Shown in pieces: positions 34,003 to 45,345 of a stretch of 64,000 bases of DNA. The number at the start of each line of letters is the position of its first letter. Positions within the stretch are counted from its first letter, which is position 1. Source of the stretch: Salticus scenicus (Eukaryota > Arthropoda > Arachnida > Araneae > Salticidae); assembly GCA_963930645.1 (NCBI GenBank), contig OZ005656.1:186507880-186571879 (forward strand), written 5' to 3'. Position numbers and translations under genes: made by a program. The notes beneath the pieces were generated by a model. The model did not search any database. It saw only the letters and a list, made by a program, of their open reading frames with translations, and was not told the origin of the DNA.

Positions 34003-36118
34003 TTTATGAATAGTAATGATCTCCGATACCGAAATCGGATATTGGCTTTCATATACAATCAAGAATGAATTTCTCACTTATCAGTAAGTTTTGAAAATTT
34101 TTAAAAGTTTTTACAGATTAGACATAATATTTTAAGATACTAATTTAGGAAAGTAAATGGTAAATTTCGATGTTGGCAGGCATCCGGGCATATTTAAGGT
34201 GAAACATTTCAAATGGCGGCAACGCAAAATCGCAGATTGAAAGAAATAGTCCTGTCGTATCAGAGAGAGAGAATGTTTGGAAAACGAAGCATAATTTAAC
34301 ATTTGTCAAGTTTCTGAATGTGAAAGTGGAGTTTTAAAAACGTTCATTAATTATTGAATAATAACAGGGATTCTTTCCTTCATATGTGAATATGGAGTTC
34401 AGATGATCTTGACGTTCACCTGAAAGAGATTATTAAGTCACTCTTAGTGAGTTTTGTTTTTGCCAGTACCTTGAATTTTTGTTGTTTATTTTTCGGATGC
34501 TATTTTCTTTTTCCTTACTTGTGAATATTAATCAATATTAGTGTTATTATTACCATCAAGAGCTTTCTAGTAAAAAGTATGATTGCTCTGATTTTTACTT
34601 TTGTGTTCTTCCCTTTTCTATACTAATCTATATAGTTGCCAACTTTTTCCTACAGTTTTTTTTTTTTTTTTTTTTATTGGCGCCATTTAGAGCTACCTGC
34701 AGCTCGATTTAACAACCGAAATTGCAACCAAACTTGGTATGGAGACTAATGTTTACATGCGAAATAGGATTCCGTTAAAATAAAAATAATAATAATAATA
34801 ATTCAAAAAATCGCCGATAGGAGTATTCATGGAGCTGCACACTGCAAAAATGTTACAAATAATGATGATAATAATAATAATAATATTTATAATACTTACG
34901 AAATTGCAATGAAATGTTAAGTTTTATTCACTACACTCACTTCCCCGGTGAGGAATTAGACCACATGCAACATTACCGCGTTCTGGTAATGTCTGTCTCA
35001 CTTCAGCTGAGAATATATTTTGGAGCTGTCTTCGTGGATTTTTTAAAGCCCAAATTGCTGGAGTTGTTGTCGTCTACTAAAGCATAGATTTTAATTTAGC
35101 TTTGATACCCGTGTTTTATGCTAATTATCGGTTTTGTAATTTATAACAGCACCATAAATAATCTTATCGGTAATTTTCTGAACTTTTTTTTTTTTTTTTT
35201 TTTTCACATAATTTTATTTTCCATGTCATCATACTCCATAACAAATTTTGTGCAATTTCGGTTTTTAGATCGGCTCTGAATAGCGCCAGTTAAATAAATA
35301 AACAACACTGTATTTTAACCACCACTATTTCGTTAGAAAAAGTTTTGATTTATTTAAATGCTGATATTCTTCAACTACATAAGACGTGGGAAACTATTTT
35401 CAAATAGTAATATTGAAAATGTTTAAAAGTTGGCAAATATGATTTTGCATAGTTTTTCGTTTCCAAACTTTTTTTTTCCGGGAGAATTAACACAACTTTT
35501 TTTTAATAATAACTTCTTATAAATTTAATTTTGGAAAATTAATGCAAAATATCATTATACGTAACAGAGATGTTAAGTCTTCCTCTATTAAAGGAAGATC
35601 ATATGTTTGCTGTAAAAAAAATTTAACCTACAATAAAGACTATTGATATACAGGTAGCATTCTTTTTTTTTCTTCTTCTTCTTTTTCTTTCTTTTCTTCT
35701 ATCTAACTATTTTACCTCATTACTCAGAAAAGACAGGTTAAAAAAAAATAAAGATTTTGAAAAGTCAATATATCATTTCCTGAAAGACTACTTGACTTCC
35801 ATAGTGAATTTGAAGGAAGATTCGCTTGCTTTTTAACCTAAAAATAGAACTGAATGAAAGGAAATCTGAAGAAATGAGTAAACACAAAAAAAAAACAACC
35901 GAAAGGTTAGAAGAAGGAAGAAAAACGCATTTTGGAGTTATTCTTTAGGCTTTTATTTTCAAAGTCATCGATCAATTTCTGTACAGTATAGGAGCCGTTT
36001 CAACTCTTGAATTCTATTGTTTTATGTTGAAATACGCCTTGCATAGATATAAGACAGAGGTTCTAAAACATTTATTGGATATTTAGAAAATCAATATCAA
36101 AGAGACTGTTTATGTTCA

Positions 36119-36149
<31 letters not shown>

Positions 36150-36833
36150 CTTGTTGTTTATAAGTTATAGAAAACTACTGCAAGTGTGTGTAATCGTTGA
36201 TAAAGTTACAAATATACTGGCGTACAATATTAAAGCAACAACATGTTTCTAGTGTTCATATCTAGCGCCTAATTTTTAAAGAAATACATACATAAATATA
36301 AAATTTAGATTACATGTTCCTTAGCAATTCATTAATTGAAATTTATGTAACTTTAATAATAAATAATAAGGAAACTCAGTTAGAAATGATGATGAAGATG
36401 CATTATAAGTGATAGGTTCGGATACATATGCTTCCACATATTAAATTAAAACAAAATTTTTCATTCACTTTTCTTTTTCTTCTCCTTTAGTTTCTTTCTT
36501 TCTGTCTTCTTCTTTTTTATTTTATTTTTTCGTATGTGAATAACTTTTTGACAGAATATGCATAAGAACAATAAGATTGGATGAGATCTCTAATGTACCA
36601 TTTCTCATTTACTTTCAGAAATTGTTTAAATTTTTTTATTTCATTTAAAGCGTGCTTTTGAGAAAAATTAAAGTAATATCAGTTTAAAAATTATTCTTAC
36701 GTTAAAGTTACATAACTTATGCTTATATTAAAGAAAAGACAAAATTTCTAATTACCGTCTTAAAATTAAGAAAATTTGCATACACGTGTATTAAAGAACA
36801 ACAATATTGACTATATCTAAATTTATTCAAAAC

Positions 36834-36868
<35 letters not shown>

Positions 36869-37783
36869 ATGTATGTATGTATATAATGATATAATGGAAA
36901 CTTTTTAATTGCTGCGGTCTCGCAAATTTTGACTGACTCTTATAAAAAAAAAGTATAGTGAAGACGCCTAATAAAAATTTAAAAATAAATCTGCGTATTT
37001 ATTTTAATTTTCTGCTAAATTAAAATTTTAAAACAGAATTCTTAGATTTTAAAAACAGAAAATTTTCGCAAACTTCCCCGTTCACACATAAAACTATTTC
37101 TTAGAAACAAGCAAAAGAATGGATCAATAACTAATAAGCAAATCTGTTCAAAATATATATTTGAACAATGATAATGTAAAATTGAGTGAAAAAATTAAAA
37201 TTAGCAAGTCACCAGAAAAAAAAAAAATAATAATAAAATATAAAATTTGAATTTTACTTTTTTGTTGAAAATCAGTCTTTGAAATTACTGTCTTAGAATT
37301 TTGAAAATTTGCACACGTGAGCAATGAAATGCATGAATATTAAATGTATCAAAATTTCTCGAAAACTATTAAAATTTAAAATAATAATAATAATAATATT
37401 TCTGAAACTTATTTTTATTTTTTTGAGAATTTTTAAAATATTCCAGGCTGATGAGTTTTCGAACTTTTTCTTAGAAGATTTATAAATATGCATTGAATTC
37501 TAACAATATGTACTTTATATAAGTATTTAGTTTTAAATATGATTTTTAAAAACTCTAATACAATTTTTTAAAAAAAGCATTTAGTATTATTTATTTATTT
37601 ATTTATTATTATTATTATTATTATTTTTTTTTTTTTTTGGATTACATTCGACTTTCGCAGAAATATGCAGTTTATAGACAAAAAGAAGGGATTTAACGGA
37701 ATTTATTTTCGGAATATAAATGATTTTTCTTAAGATGCAAAAATGTTTATACAGAGAAAAGAATTTGAAATTTTTTCATTGTC

Positions 37784-37827
<44 letters not shown>

Positions 37828-38089
37828 ATATTTTTGAGATGTCTAACCACTTAAAGAGTCGTACATTAACTAAAATTAAAAAACGATACTGAAAATGATG
37901 ATAAAGGCTTCCCACTATAACTTAGTTTTTAATTAACTATTTTTCAAACAACTCGAGAATCTGGAGTCTGGACTTAGAAAAATGAGTGAATCGAAAAAAA
38001 AAAAAAAAAAACTGCGTACCTATCACCATAACAAATGAGGTTTAAACATTTAATCTCTTGTGTACCAAACGAATGTTAAATGCTCTCAT
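34003..38089. other. long AT-rich stretch without identified genes
   Basis: Contains a decayed piece of the TTAA-type MITE (about 34290-34430: GTTTCTGAATGTGAAAGTGGA), (AAT)n at 34785 and 34865, and a palindromic CATTACCGCGTTCTGGTAATG at about 34970 in a weakly tRNA-like context. Further along are a T/C-rich tract at 35660-35700, long T runs at 34658, 35185 and 36119, (TA)n at 36837-36860 and a 39-bp A run at 37787-37825. I see no exon or known element. Confidence 0.4.
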
Positions 38090-38560
38090 TAAAACTCAGG
38101 TGCTAAAACTGCAGCTCTCATTTACACCATTTTCTTTTGAACCCTCAAAGTTTTTTTTTCCTGCTTCCTCCCTCAACTCTGCTCTCCACCTATTTAATCT
38201 CGATCCAGACAATTAAAAGTCGTGAAAAGTGTGACAAAAGGTATTTCAGAAACTCGGCGAAAAAAATATTTTTACACTTAATCGTAAACTTGGAAGACGA
38301 CCTCTTTGCTATGCAGCCCTCCAAAGATTTTAGTCATTCATAAAACGGCCAAGCGAAAGAAATGTTCGTAATGAATCAAGTAGTGTTTCCCTCCCCGCGT
38401 AAGTGCTTAAAAACTAAAGTATTTTGCATACTTTGTGGCTAAATAAATTAAAAGTAGCGTAAAATAAAAATCAGGACGATAAATCGCACTTTTGGTTATA
38501 CGCCGAGTCGTTATTCATTTCTCTTCCTTTGTATATATATATACGTAAATGCGGAATCGT
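38090..38560. other. less AT-biased unique-looking block
   Basis: Mixed-composition sequence (for example CTCCACCTATTTAATCTCGATCC, GAAGACGACCTCTTTGCTATGC, TCATAAAACGGCCAAGCG) with no similarity to other parts of the window. A plus-strand open frame of 68 codons (38137-38343) lacks a recognisable domain. It could be regulatory or untranslated sequence of a host gene, but there is no direct evidence. Confidence 0.25.
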
Positions 38561-39382
38561 TTAAAAATTCATTTTGATAAATCCACAGATAAAAATGTGG
38601 AATTTTTAAGATTTAAATTTACGATAAATGTTTTTGAATTGGTTATCGTATCAATGTATCAAGTTTTCGTGATGTATTGTAAGTTTTATTCGATATAAAT
38701 AAAAATTCTCTTGGAATTTCTAATTAATAGTTTTGTTATAAATTTTAGGAATTCCAGGAAAATTCTGGTTTAGTAAAAATGCTGTTAAATGTGTATGGTT
38801 TCAGAAAACAGATTTTTGAATTTTTGTGAATATCGTGTTGGTTTGAAGATATTCTTGAAATTTATTACAATAAAAGTCACAACGAGAAATTATTTTTAAA
38901 AGAAAATGCAAAAATTTGTTTTTATCAATAATAGCGTATACCATCTTTAATTTTTTTTTTTCTTTTTAAGTTTACATATTTAAAAAACACATGTAAGAAT
39001 ATTTTCCTGAATTTTTAAATATAAATTGCCCTAAACTTTAATTTACATTTGAAAATTTACTTTAAAATAAATTAAAACATTAAAGTAATAAAATGTTAGA
39101 TTACAATAATATATAGCAAAAACGGTTAAGTATACACATATACTATATACAAATATAAAGTAAGAAGTACTTTCAATTTTAAAAAGAAAAAAAAATACGG
39201 TTTGAATTAATAGCATTTTTATACATTTTTTTTTCTTTTTCTTTTAGCAATAATTTTCATTCTTTAAATTTAGGAGGAGGAAGGGGGGTTAGATAGATAG
39301 AGAGAGAGAGAGAGAATTTGTATTAGAGTTTAATTATCAAATATGGCTTCTAAAACTGTATAAAATAGGGAAGAAATTTGGA

Positions 39383-39416
<34 letters not shown>

Positions 39417-39794
39417 GAAATTAATGAAAATTCCTTGCAATTTCAAATGAACCATTAAAAAATTTTCCTGAATAAAAAATTAAAAAACAAAACCTTTTTG
39501 AAAAACTTGAGGCTTAATCAAAAATCAAAACCAAGAAACATTATAAAGATAGCATATACGTTATTTTTATTGAAGAGAAAGAATTTTCCACAGTTATTTA
39601 AATGGTCGACATTACCATAATGAAATTAAATAATCAGTTATGGAAATCTGTTTAATTTAAAACTTGGAAAATCATCCTTTAGACACTCTAATAATAATAA
39701 TAATAATAATAAGAAGAAGAATCTGTTTTTAGGAGTTGTTTAATTACTCTTTACTATTTAATCAAATCTTACTTCATAATGAATATACTTTTCT
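38561..39794. other. AT-rich non-coding stretch
   Basis: Short (GA)n at 39297-39315, a T run at 39388-39413 and (AAT)n(AAG)n at 39689-39719. No gene. Confidence 0.45.
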
Positions 39795-39870
39795 GTGAAA
39801 TACGCGTGAATACGGGCTAGAACCTCTTAGAAAGACTTCCCGGATGGCAATCTACCCAGGCCATACAAGT
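39795..39870 (+). mobile_element. SINE body fragment
   Basis: ACGCGTGAATACGGGCTAGAACCTCTTAGAAAGACTTCCC matches the 3' part of the SINE body seen at 41335-41395 (TTGCGTAAATACGGGCTAGGACC). The tRNA-like head is missing. Confidence 0.5.
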
Positions 39871-40030
39871 AAATTGTCTACATACACATACACCATAAAA
39901 AATATTCTATTTAAAACCACCTGACTGGAAAAAGGAAAAACAGTAATGTTTTTTACAGTGCGAACGATTTTTACAATACACTAATATAATGGTTATTTTA
40001 ACTTAAGGTTAAAAATATAACTTATGATCA

Positions 40031-40188
40031 ATATTTAAACTTTAAAACTTCTTCAGTTTTGCTTTTGCCTCCAAGGCAAGTAGCTCATGTTTTTTTGTAC
40101 CTGAAGAAGAAAGGTCACGTCCTTTCGAAACCGGTTGGGCTACGTTTGATTTTATGGTGTGTAAAGAAGTTTTAAAGTTTAAAGATAT
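40031..40188 (+). ncRNA. hairpin with a degenerate hammerhead-like core
   Basis: A 23-bp inverted repeat (40031-40053 and 40164-40188) encloses CTGAAGA (40101-40107), a GAAAGG/CCTTTC stem with a 6-nt loop (40109-40126), GAAA (40127-40130) and the self-complementary ACCGGT (40130-40135). It ends with a strand GGGCTAC that can pair with GTAGCTC at 40080-40086. The order CUGANGA, stem II, GAAA, short stem III is the hammerhead plan. One extra A lies before stem II, and stem I is offset by a ~14-nt loop, so activity is doubtful. Confidence 0.35.
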
Positions 40189-40769
40189 GTTTATTATAAT
40201 TTTTTTTTTCCACTTTTAAAAAAGAAGCGATAATTCTTTTTTTTTTTTTTTTTTTTTTTTTTTTCTTTTTCCCTTGTAATTTTAATAATAAGATTACTAT
40301 TACAAGTGTATAGTGGAAAAACAACTAAAAAATATATATCAAGCAGAGACGGGCAGAAGATTACAGTAATATTTACTTTGAAATACTCCTTATTTTACAT
40401 ACTTATTTTCATAATTGTTCTAAGAGGACTAATTGAGAAAACAAACATATTACTTACTTAGCAATTTTACTATAAATAAGTTATAGCCTAAATAAAAAAA
40501 ATAGAATTTGTAGTTTTGTTTTAGTAAATTTTTGTTTTGTTTAGAGTTTACCTTAAACTCCTAAGTTTATTTGGACCACACATGTTTACTTTTACTTTTA
40601 TTTATTTATTTATTTTTGTAAATTTTTGCTTTGTTTAAAGTTAATTTTAAACCCAAACTGTTTATGCGAACAAAATGCGGTTTTTCTTTTCTTTTCTTTT
40701 TGTTTGTTTGTTTTGTAAGTGCATAAAATTTTGAGTCCTAGCCAGTCCTAGTGCATAAAATTTTGAGTC

Positions 40770-40960
40770 CATTCTCTACCAGTGGGCGAGAGGTTTTCCT
40801 ATCTACACTCACATTGGTAGAGGAGAGGTGCCAGGTTCGAATCCCGATCACGATGGTCGACCTAGCCGTTTGGAGCTTTCCATTATTTTCATCGAAACTC
40901 ATGTAAATACTAACTAGGACTCGCGTAATTAACGGCTTTAACCACCTACATCACCTCATC
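40770..40960 (+). mobile_element. tRNA-derived SINE copy
   Basis: The head contains an A-box-like segment and the B-box-like GGTTCGAATCCCG (about 40833). The body runs GATGGTCGACCTAGCCGTTT, GGAGCTTTCCATTATTTTCA and AACTCATGTAAATAC..TAGGAC. The body matches 41270, 13370 and, inverted, 45234. Confidence 0.65.
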
Positions 40961-41264
40961 TATAATTACTTGGGGTTTCGTATTTTTTATTAAAAAATAT
41001 ACAATTTGATATTTTGAGCTAATTTTTTAATCCAAAACACTTTTAAAAACATTTTTGAATAGTATCTAATATATTTTCCGTAAACGTTCAAAAATTGCAG
41101 GAATTAGATTGAATAATATATAGCAGAAAATGAAGTGGTCTTTGCCATGTTTATTTACAAGAAAATTATTGATAATTATTATCATTTAAAAAAAGAAAGA
41201 AAGAAAGAAAATCATCAGATTAAAGAAGGCCTTTTAGAGCTATTTTCAAAATGCATTTTCAGAC

Positions 41265-41420
41265 GAGAAATCTGAGGCGCCAGGTTCGATCCAGGTTACG
41301 CTGGCAGCCGAGCCATTCGGCGTTTTCCGTAGTTTTCTCCAAAACTTGCGTAAATACGGGCTAGGACCACTTAAAAAAAACCCCACGTAGGGTATTTTCT
41401 CTCAGGCCTAGGACCCTAGA
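41265..41420 (+). mobile_element. tRNA-derived SINE copy
   Basis: GCCAGGTTCGATCCAGG (B-box-like) is followed by the body CCGAGCCATTCGGCGTTTTC, then TAGTTTTCTCCAAAACTTGC and GTAAATACGGGCTAGGACC. This is the least decayed body in the window. Confidence 0.65.
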
Positions 41421-41699
41421 GCAGTCAATCGGTCTTACTCCCAAAATCCAATTATAGACAAGAAATTGTCACATCACGTAGCGATTTATTCTAATCTGCA
41501 ATGTTAAACGCTATTTAATTATTAATTATTTAAATAACATTTTATGAAAATTCATGCATTTTCTTCTAGAATTCTCTCCTAAATATCTTAATGACTAAAA
41601 TGTAACTGCGTGTGAAAATTTCGCATTGGTCAAATAGGACTTTTAATAATATTATAGTTTTAAAAAATTAAAGAACACGCTTTTATAGAAATGTGAACT

Positions 41700-41769
41700 A
41701 AAAAGCACAAAATATCTATCTTAGTATTAAAATGCAGGGTAAGAGAAAATCGTGTGAGTGACACACCAT
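41700..41769 (-). mobile_element. F1-family 5' end fragment
   Basis: Read on the minus strand: TGGTGTGTCACTCACACGA, TTTTCTCTTACCCTGCATTT and TAATACTAAGA, matching the first ~60 bp of the F1 elements at 13964 and 26325. The rest of the element is absent or unrecognisable. Confidence 0.6.
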
Positions 41770-41844
41770 AATATTTACATACATTTAAATCTTTAATTAA
41801 AATAATTTAGAATTAAAGAAAAACCATTTTTAAAAAAATCTCCC

Positions 41845-41925
41845 CGGACTGGAATCGAACGCTAGACCTTTAGGTTCGTAGCACGGAGCTATGCCTCAAC
41901 GCCACGCTGTTCACGTAGGAAAGTC
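41845..41925 (-). pseudogene. tRNA-like module
   Basis: Minus strand: AGCGTGGCGTTGAGGCATAG, CTCCGTGCTACGAACCTAAA, GGTCTAGCGTTCGATTCCAG, then TCCGGGGA. The B-box GTTCGATTCC is good and the GCTACGAAC..AAGG phrase is shared with 4021-4091. The T stem does not pair well, so it is a relic. T-rich sequence follows on the same strand. Confidence 0.42.
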
Positions 41926-41949
41926 TTTTTTTACAATATAAATTTTTTG

Positions 41950-42060
41950 TTTGCTCCCAGAGCGGTTACAAACATACAAACATACATACATACAGGTGAA
42001 GCTAATAAAAGCGTGTTAAAAATCTGTAAAGTGTCTAACAGGGTTTTCCATTCTTAGAAA
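41950..42060 (+). mobile_element. possible LINE 3' end
   Basis: ACAAACATACATACATACAG, then GTGAAGCTAATAAAAGCGTG, then a poly-A run at about 42057. Short CATA repeats before an AGCTAATAAAA phrase are a style seen at 3' ends of RTE-like non-LTR elements; this is a resemblance only. Confidence 0.25.
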
Positions 42061-42782
42061 AAAAAAAAAAAAAAAAATTGAATTCCATATAATCCCCATA
42101 TGACGACGATCACAATTTTAAAGATATTTATTTAAACAAATTTTTCAATTTAGTGAGTTAGTTAGTTAATTTAATTGTTATAATTTGAAAACAGTATATT
42201 AAAAAACAAATCAATCATTGTATATATTTTAATTATTTGTATTATATTTAAATACAATAATAAAACTCGAACAATTTCTCAAATAATTTTTAAGATATCT
42301 CAGAATGAAAATTTCATGCTGTTTAGTTTTGTAATGAAATAATGCACCAGAATTAAAATATTTAAATACACTTTTAAGAAATTTTAAGAATAGCAGTTTC
42401 TAAAAGCAACTAGTTATTAGCAAACTATTTTGTTACTACAGCGAGAGCATTCGTAATTCCTAATTTATGAATGATGAATAATTTATAAGTGGATTATCAT
42501 GCACACAAAATCTGAAATTTTACATAAGGCAATCAATCGTTGCTTTATGCACGTAAACACAATAGAAAAATAAATATAATGCAGATTTTTTTCCCTCTTA
42601 AGGTCGATATTTTAAAAATTAATGAAGTATTTTTTTCTTTTTCTTATTATTATTTTGAAATATCCATTATTATAAAAATAAATAAATAAATAAATTATAA
42701 TCGATGCAGCATTATGAAAATGTTATAGTAAAACTCTTTTTCGTTCACCTAAGACAAAAGGAATTTGTAGATTCTTTTTTAA
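42061..42782. other. AT-rich non-coding stretch
   Basis: No gene or identified repeat apart from short A/T runs and (AATA)n at 42680-42700. Confidence 0.45.
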
Positions 42783-43740
42783 TTCCATTACCAGACTACA
42801 GTAGGTAATGCAAAGTATTGTATTCGGTGCAAAAATTCGATATCAAGTTTTCACCTTATTTACACGTTTTAAGGTCTCCTGAGTCCAAAAAAGTAGTTTA
42901 TGGCAATTGGTCACTGTGTGTGTATGTATGAGTGTGTGTACGTATGTCGGAAATCTTCTGGCTGTCATATCTATGAAACTAATAAAAAAATGAACGGTCG
43001 GGTGTACAGATGAATTTTCCAAATTTTGATGAAAATTGGAAAACCAGAAGTGGGACCATAAATCCATATCTCAAAAACGACTCTAACTATTTTGTTCAAA
43101 GTTGAAATATATAAACACTCTATGAGATGTCCCTCCGAATGACATAGTTGGTTAGTTCAGAAAAACTTATAGGCGTCCTGTATAAACAGCTCAATTTCAG
43201 GTTTCGCAAGTGCGCTCCTTTAAAAATGACAGTACGGATTTTTTTCAAACTCGCCATATTAACTCCTTTTTAAATATCCTTTTGCATGTAATTATTGTTT
43301 TTTGGTCAATAATTGAGTATACCAAGATTTGGTAAAATATGTTATCTCAAAAAACAGCTCTAATGATTTTCTTAAAAACTGTTACATAAATCCATTTTAA
43401 ATATCATTGCTTATATATTACGTGGTTATTACAGGAAAATGAAGTCATCCTGCTTAGGTAGGTCAGTTTTAGATCTCGGAAATTGATGTTTCAAAATATA
43501 ACGCTACCTTTTTTTTTTTTTTTTTTCATATTTTTTAACTCACTGTGTAAACTTTGTTTTATCTGTCTTTACGCTGTCTTTACGCGTGTTTCTCTTACTG
43601 GAAACATTTCAGGTTTCTACTTCGTTAGGTTAATTTTACGTCTTCTGATCACATTATCTTTTCTGATCACATCTCCAAAAAATGCATATAATACGTGTAA
43701 TAGTGGGTAATGGAAGTCGTGTAGTTGTTTCACACCAGAT
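42783..43740 (+). mobile_element. F2 hairpin-ended element, complete copy
   Basis: Starts with the terminal hairpin TTCCATTACCAGACTACAGT-AGGTAATG (42783-42810). A GTGTGTGTATGTATGAGTGTG tract lies at about 42915, followed by GGAAAACCAGAAGTGGGACC, ACGACTCTAACTATTTTG, ATTACGTGGTTATTACAGG and TCAGTTTTAGATCTCGG. It ends GGGTAATGGAAGT (43705-43717) plus CGTGTAGTTGTTTCACACCAG. That final motif is the same terminus, inverted, as the 5' end of F1. No coding frame; the 74- and 75-codon frames inside are low quality. Confidence 0.7.
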
Positions 43741-43748
43741 TTTTTTTT

Positions 43749-43784
<36 letters not shown>

Positions 43785-44664
43785 AATCCAGTTTTATTTT
43801 AACCAGTTTATTTTAAAAAGTTCAGAATCCCTTTATTCAGGAAACTATTTAAGTTAATTAAAATATTTTTTCTTTTCTTTGGAACAGTAAACTAGTTTTT
43901 GTTAGTTCAAAAAGGCCATTTCATTTAAACCAATAAACATGTAAATAATAATAATAATAATTGAATTTTTTTACTAATTCCAGAAAGTTTCAGAGAAAAT
44001 TGTTATAACTTGCTGTAAATAGCAAAATGAAAAAATAACACAGGACATACTTTCTTGTGTTGATGGTATAAAACTATGAACATTTTCATAATATTTATTT
44101 ATTTATTTATTGTAATTCTTGCTGAAGTCGTGCGCTTTAATTTTTACGATTTAAAAATTATTTATTGAAATTGAAAATTTTCGGTAATTATTACAATAAC
44201 ATGTGAGATAACCTACTTCTAAATATAACTTTCACGAATTTAAGTCACATTTTAAACTTAACTTTTTCCATTTACTCCTTATAACTGTTCTATCTATCAG
44301 ACATTTCATTTGAAATGGGGATACCTTAACATAAATGATGAATTAAATTTAATATTTTTATTACGCACTAATATTTCTATGAACTAAATGCATCTTGAAA
44401 TATTTAAATACGCCGAAATTTTAGAAAAACTATCCTTATAGTACTAACTTGCTAGTTACAATAGTTGAATGTTAAGTGTGATAAATAATCAACAACACAT
44501 TTTCATGTGCTTTTCGTAAAATTTTGAAATTTTCCATAAAGTTTATTCTATATAAATACTGCTTGTACACTGTAAAAGATTTCTGTTCAAACTTGAACCA
44601 CTATATGGAGTAACGTTATACTTATAAGCAATACTATATGATTCAACCTGACTTTTTAGTTTTC
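43741..44664. other. AT-rich non-coding stretch
   Basis: Begins with long T runs to 43779, then (AAT)n at 43947. No gene recognised. Confidence 0.45.
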
Positions 44665-44946
44665 TACACACAGGAAAATAAATTGGTCACACTGACCTGG
44701 CAAAGTGCTCAGCTGACAATACAGAATTGACTAACCAAAATAGCTGACTAGGAAACTTCAGTTAGAAAGTGTACTAGCTGAACTAGTCTCCAAAACAATA
44801 CTCCAGATTAAGAGGTAATATTATCAGACAAAGAAGGCTAGTCGACAATCATAATTATCTGACCAGAAAGATTAGTTAACAACCGCAGTTACCCGACAAG
44901 GCGACTTAGTCAGAATCTACACTTGATTAAAATTAACTGAAAAAAA

Positions 44947-44977
<31 letters not shown>

Positions 44978-44999
44978 AAAACACAAAACGCCCTTGCGG

Positions 45000-45075
45000 G
45001 GACTCGATCTCAGGACCTCCGTATTACAATTCAAGTTCGCTACTACTGCACCGAGGATTCGTGTTTTGTTGTTTC
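45000..45075 (-). pseudogene. tRNA-like module inside the TACACACAG element
   Basis: Minus strand: CCTCGGTGCAGTAGTAGCGA with a B-box-like GAGATCGAGTCCC and terminal CGCAAGGGCG, followed on that strand by a (TTTA)n tract. Not foldable into a full cloverleaf by eye. Confidence 0.4.
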
Positions 45076-45233
45076 TTATAGAAATAACTAAAACTATTAG
45101 GGGTCATATCTCACCCCCATGGGTGTTGTTGCAGTGAATTTGCACTCTACCCTATGCTTTCGACCTTGCTCTTTAATTTAAGCTCGGTTTGGTTTCAATA
45201 CCAAATTTACTGATACATACTTCCCTTGCAAGT

Positions 45234-45345
45234 CGTCCTGACCAGTATTTTCGCGAGATTTAGAGAAAATCATGGAAAACTCCAAACGGCTAGGTCGATG
45301 AGCGCGCCCTGGAATCGCATTTCTCGTCTACCAACTTTGAGCACA
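45234..45345 (-). mobile_element. tRNA-derived SINE body, reverse
   Basis: Minus strand: CATCGACCTAGCCGTTTGGA, then GTTTTCCATGATTTTCTCTA and AATCTCGCGAAAATAC, collinear with the SINE body at 40855-40925. Nested in the TACACACAG element. Confidence 0.6.
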
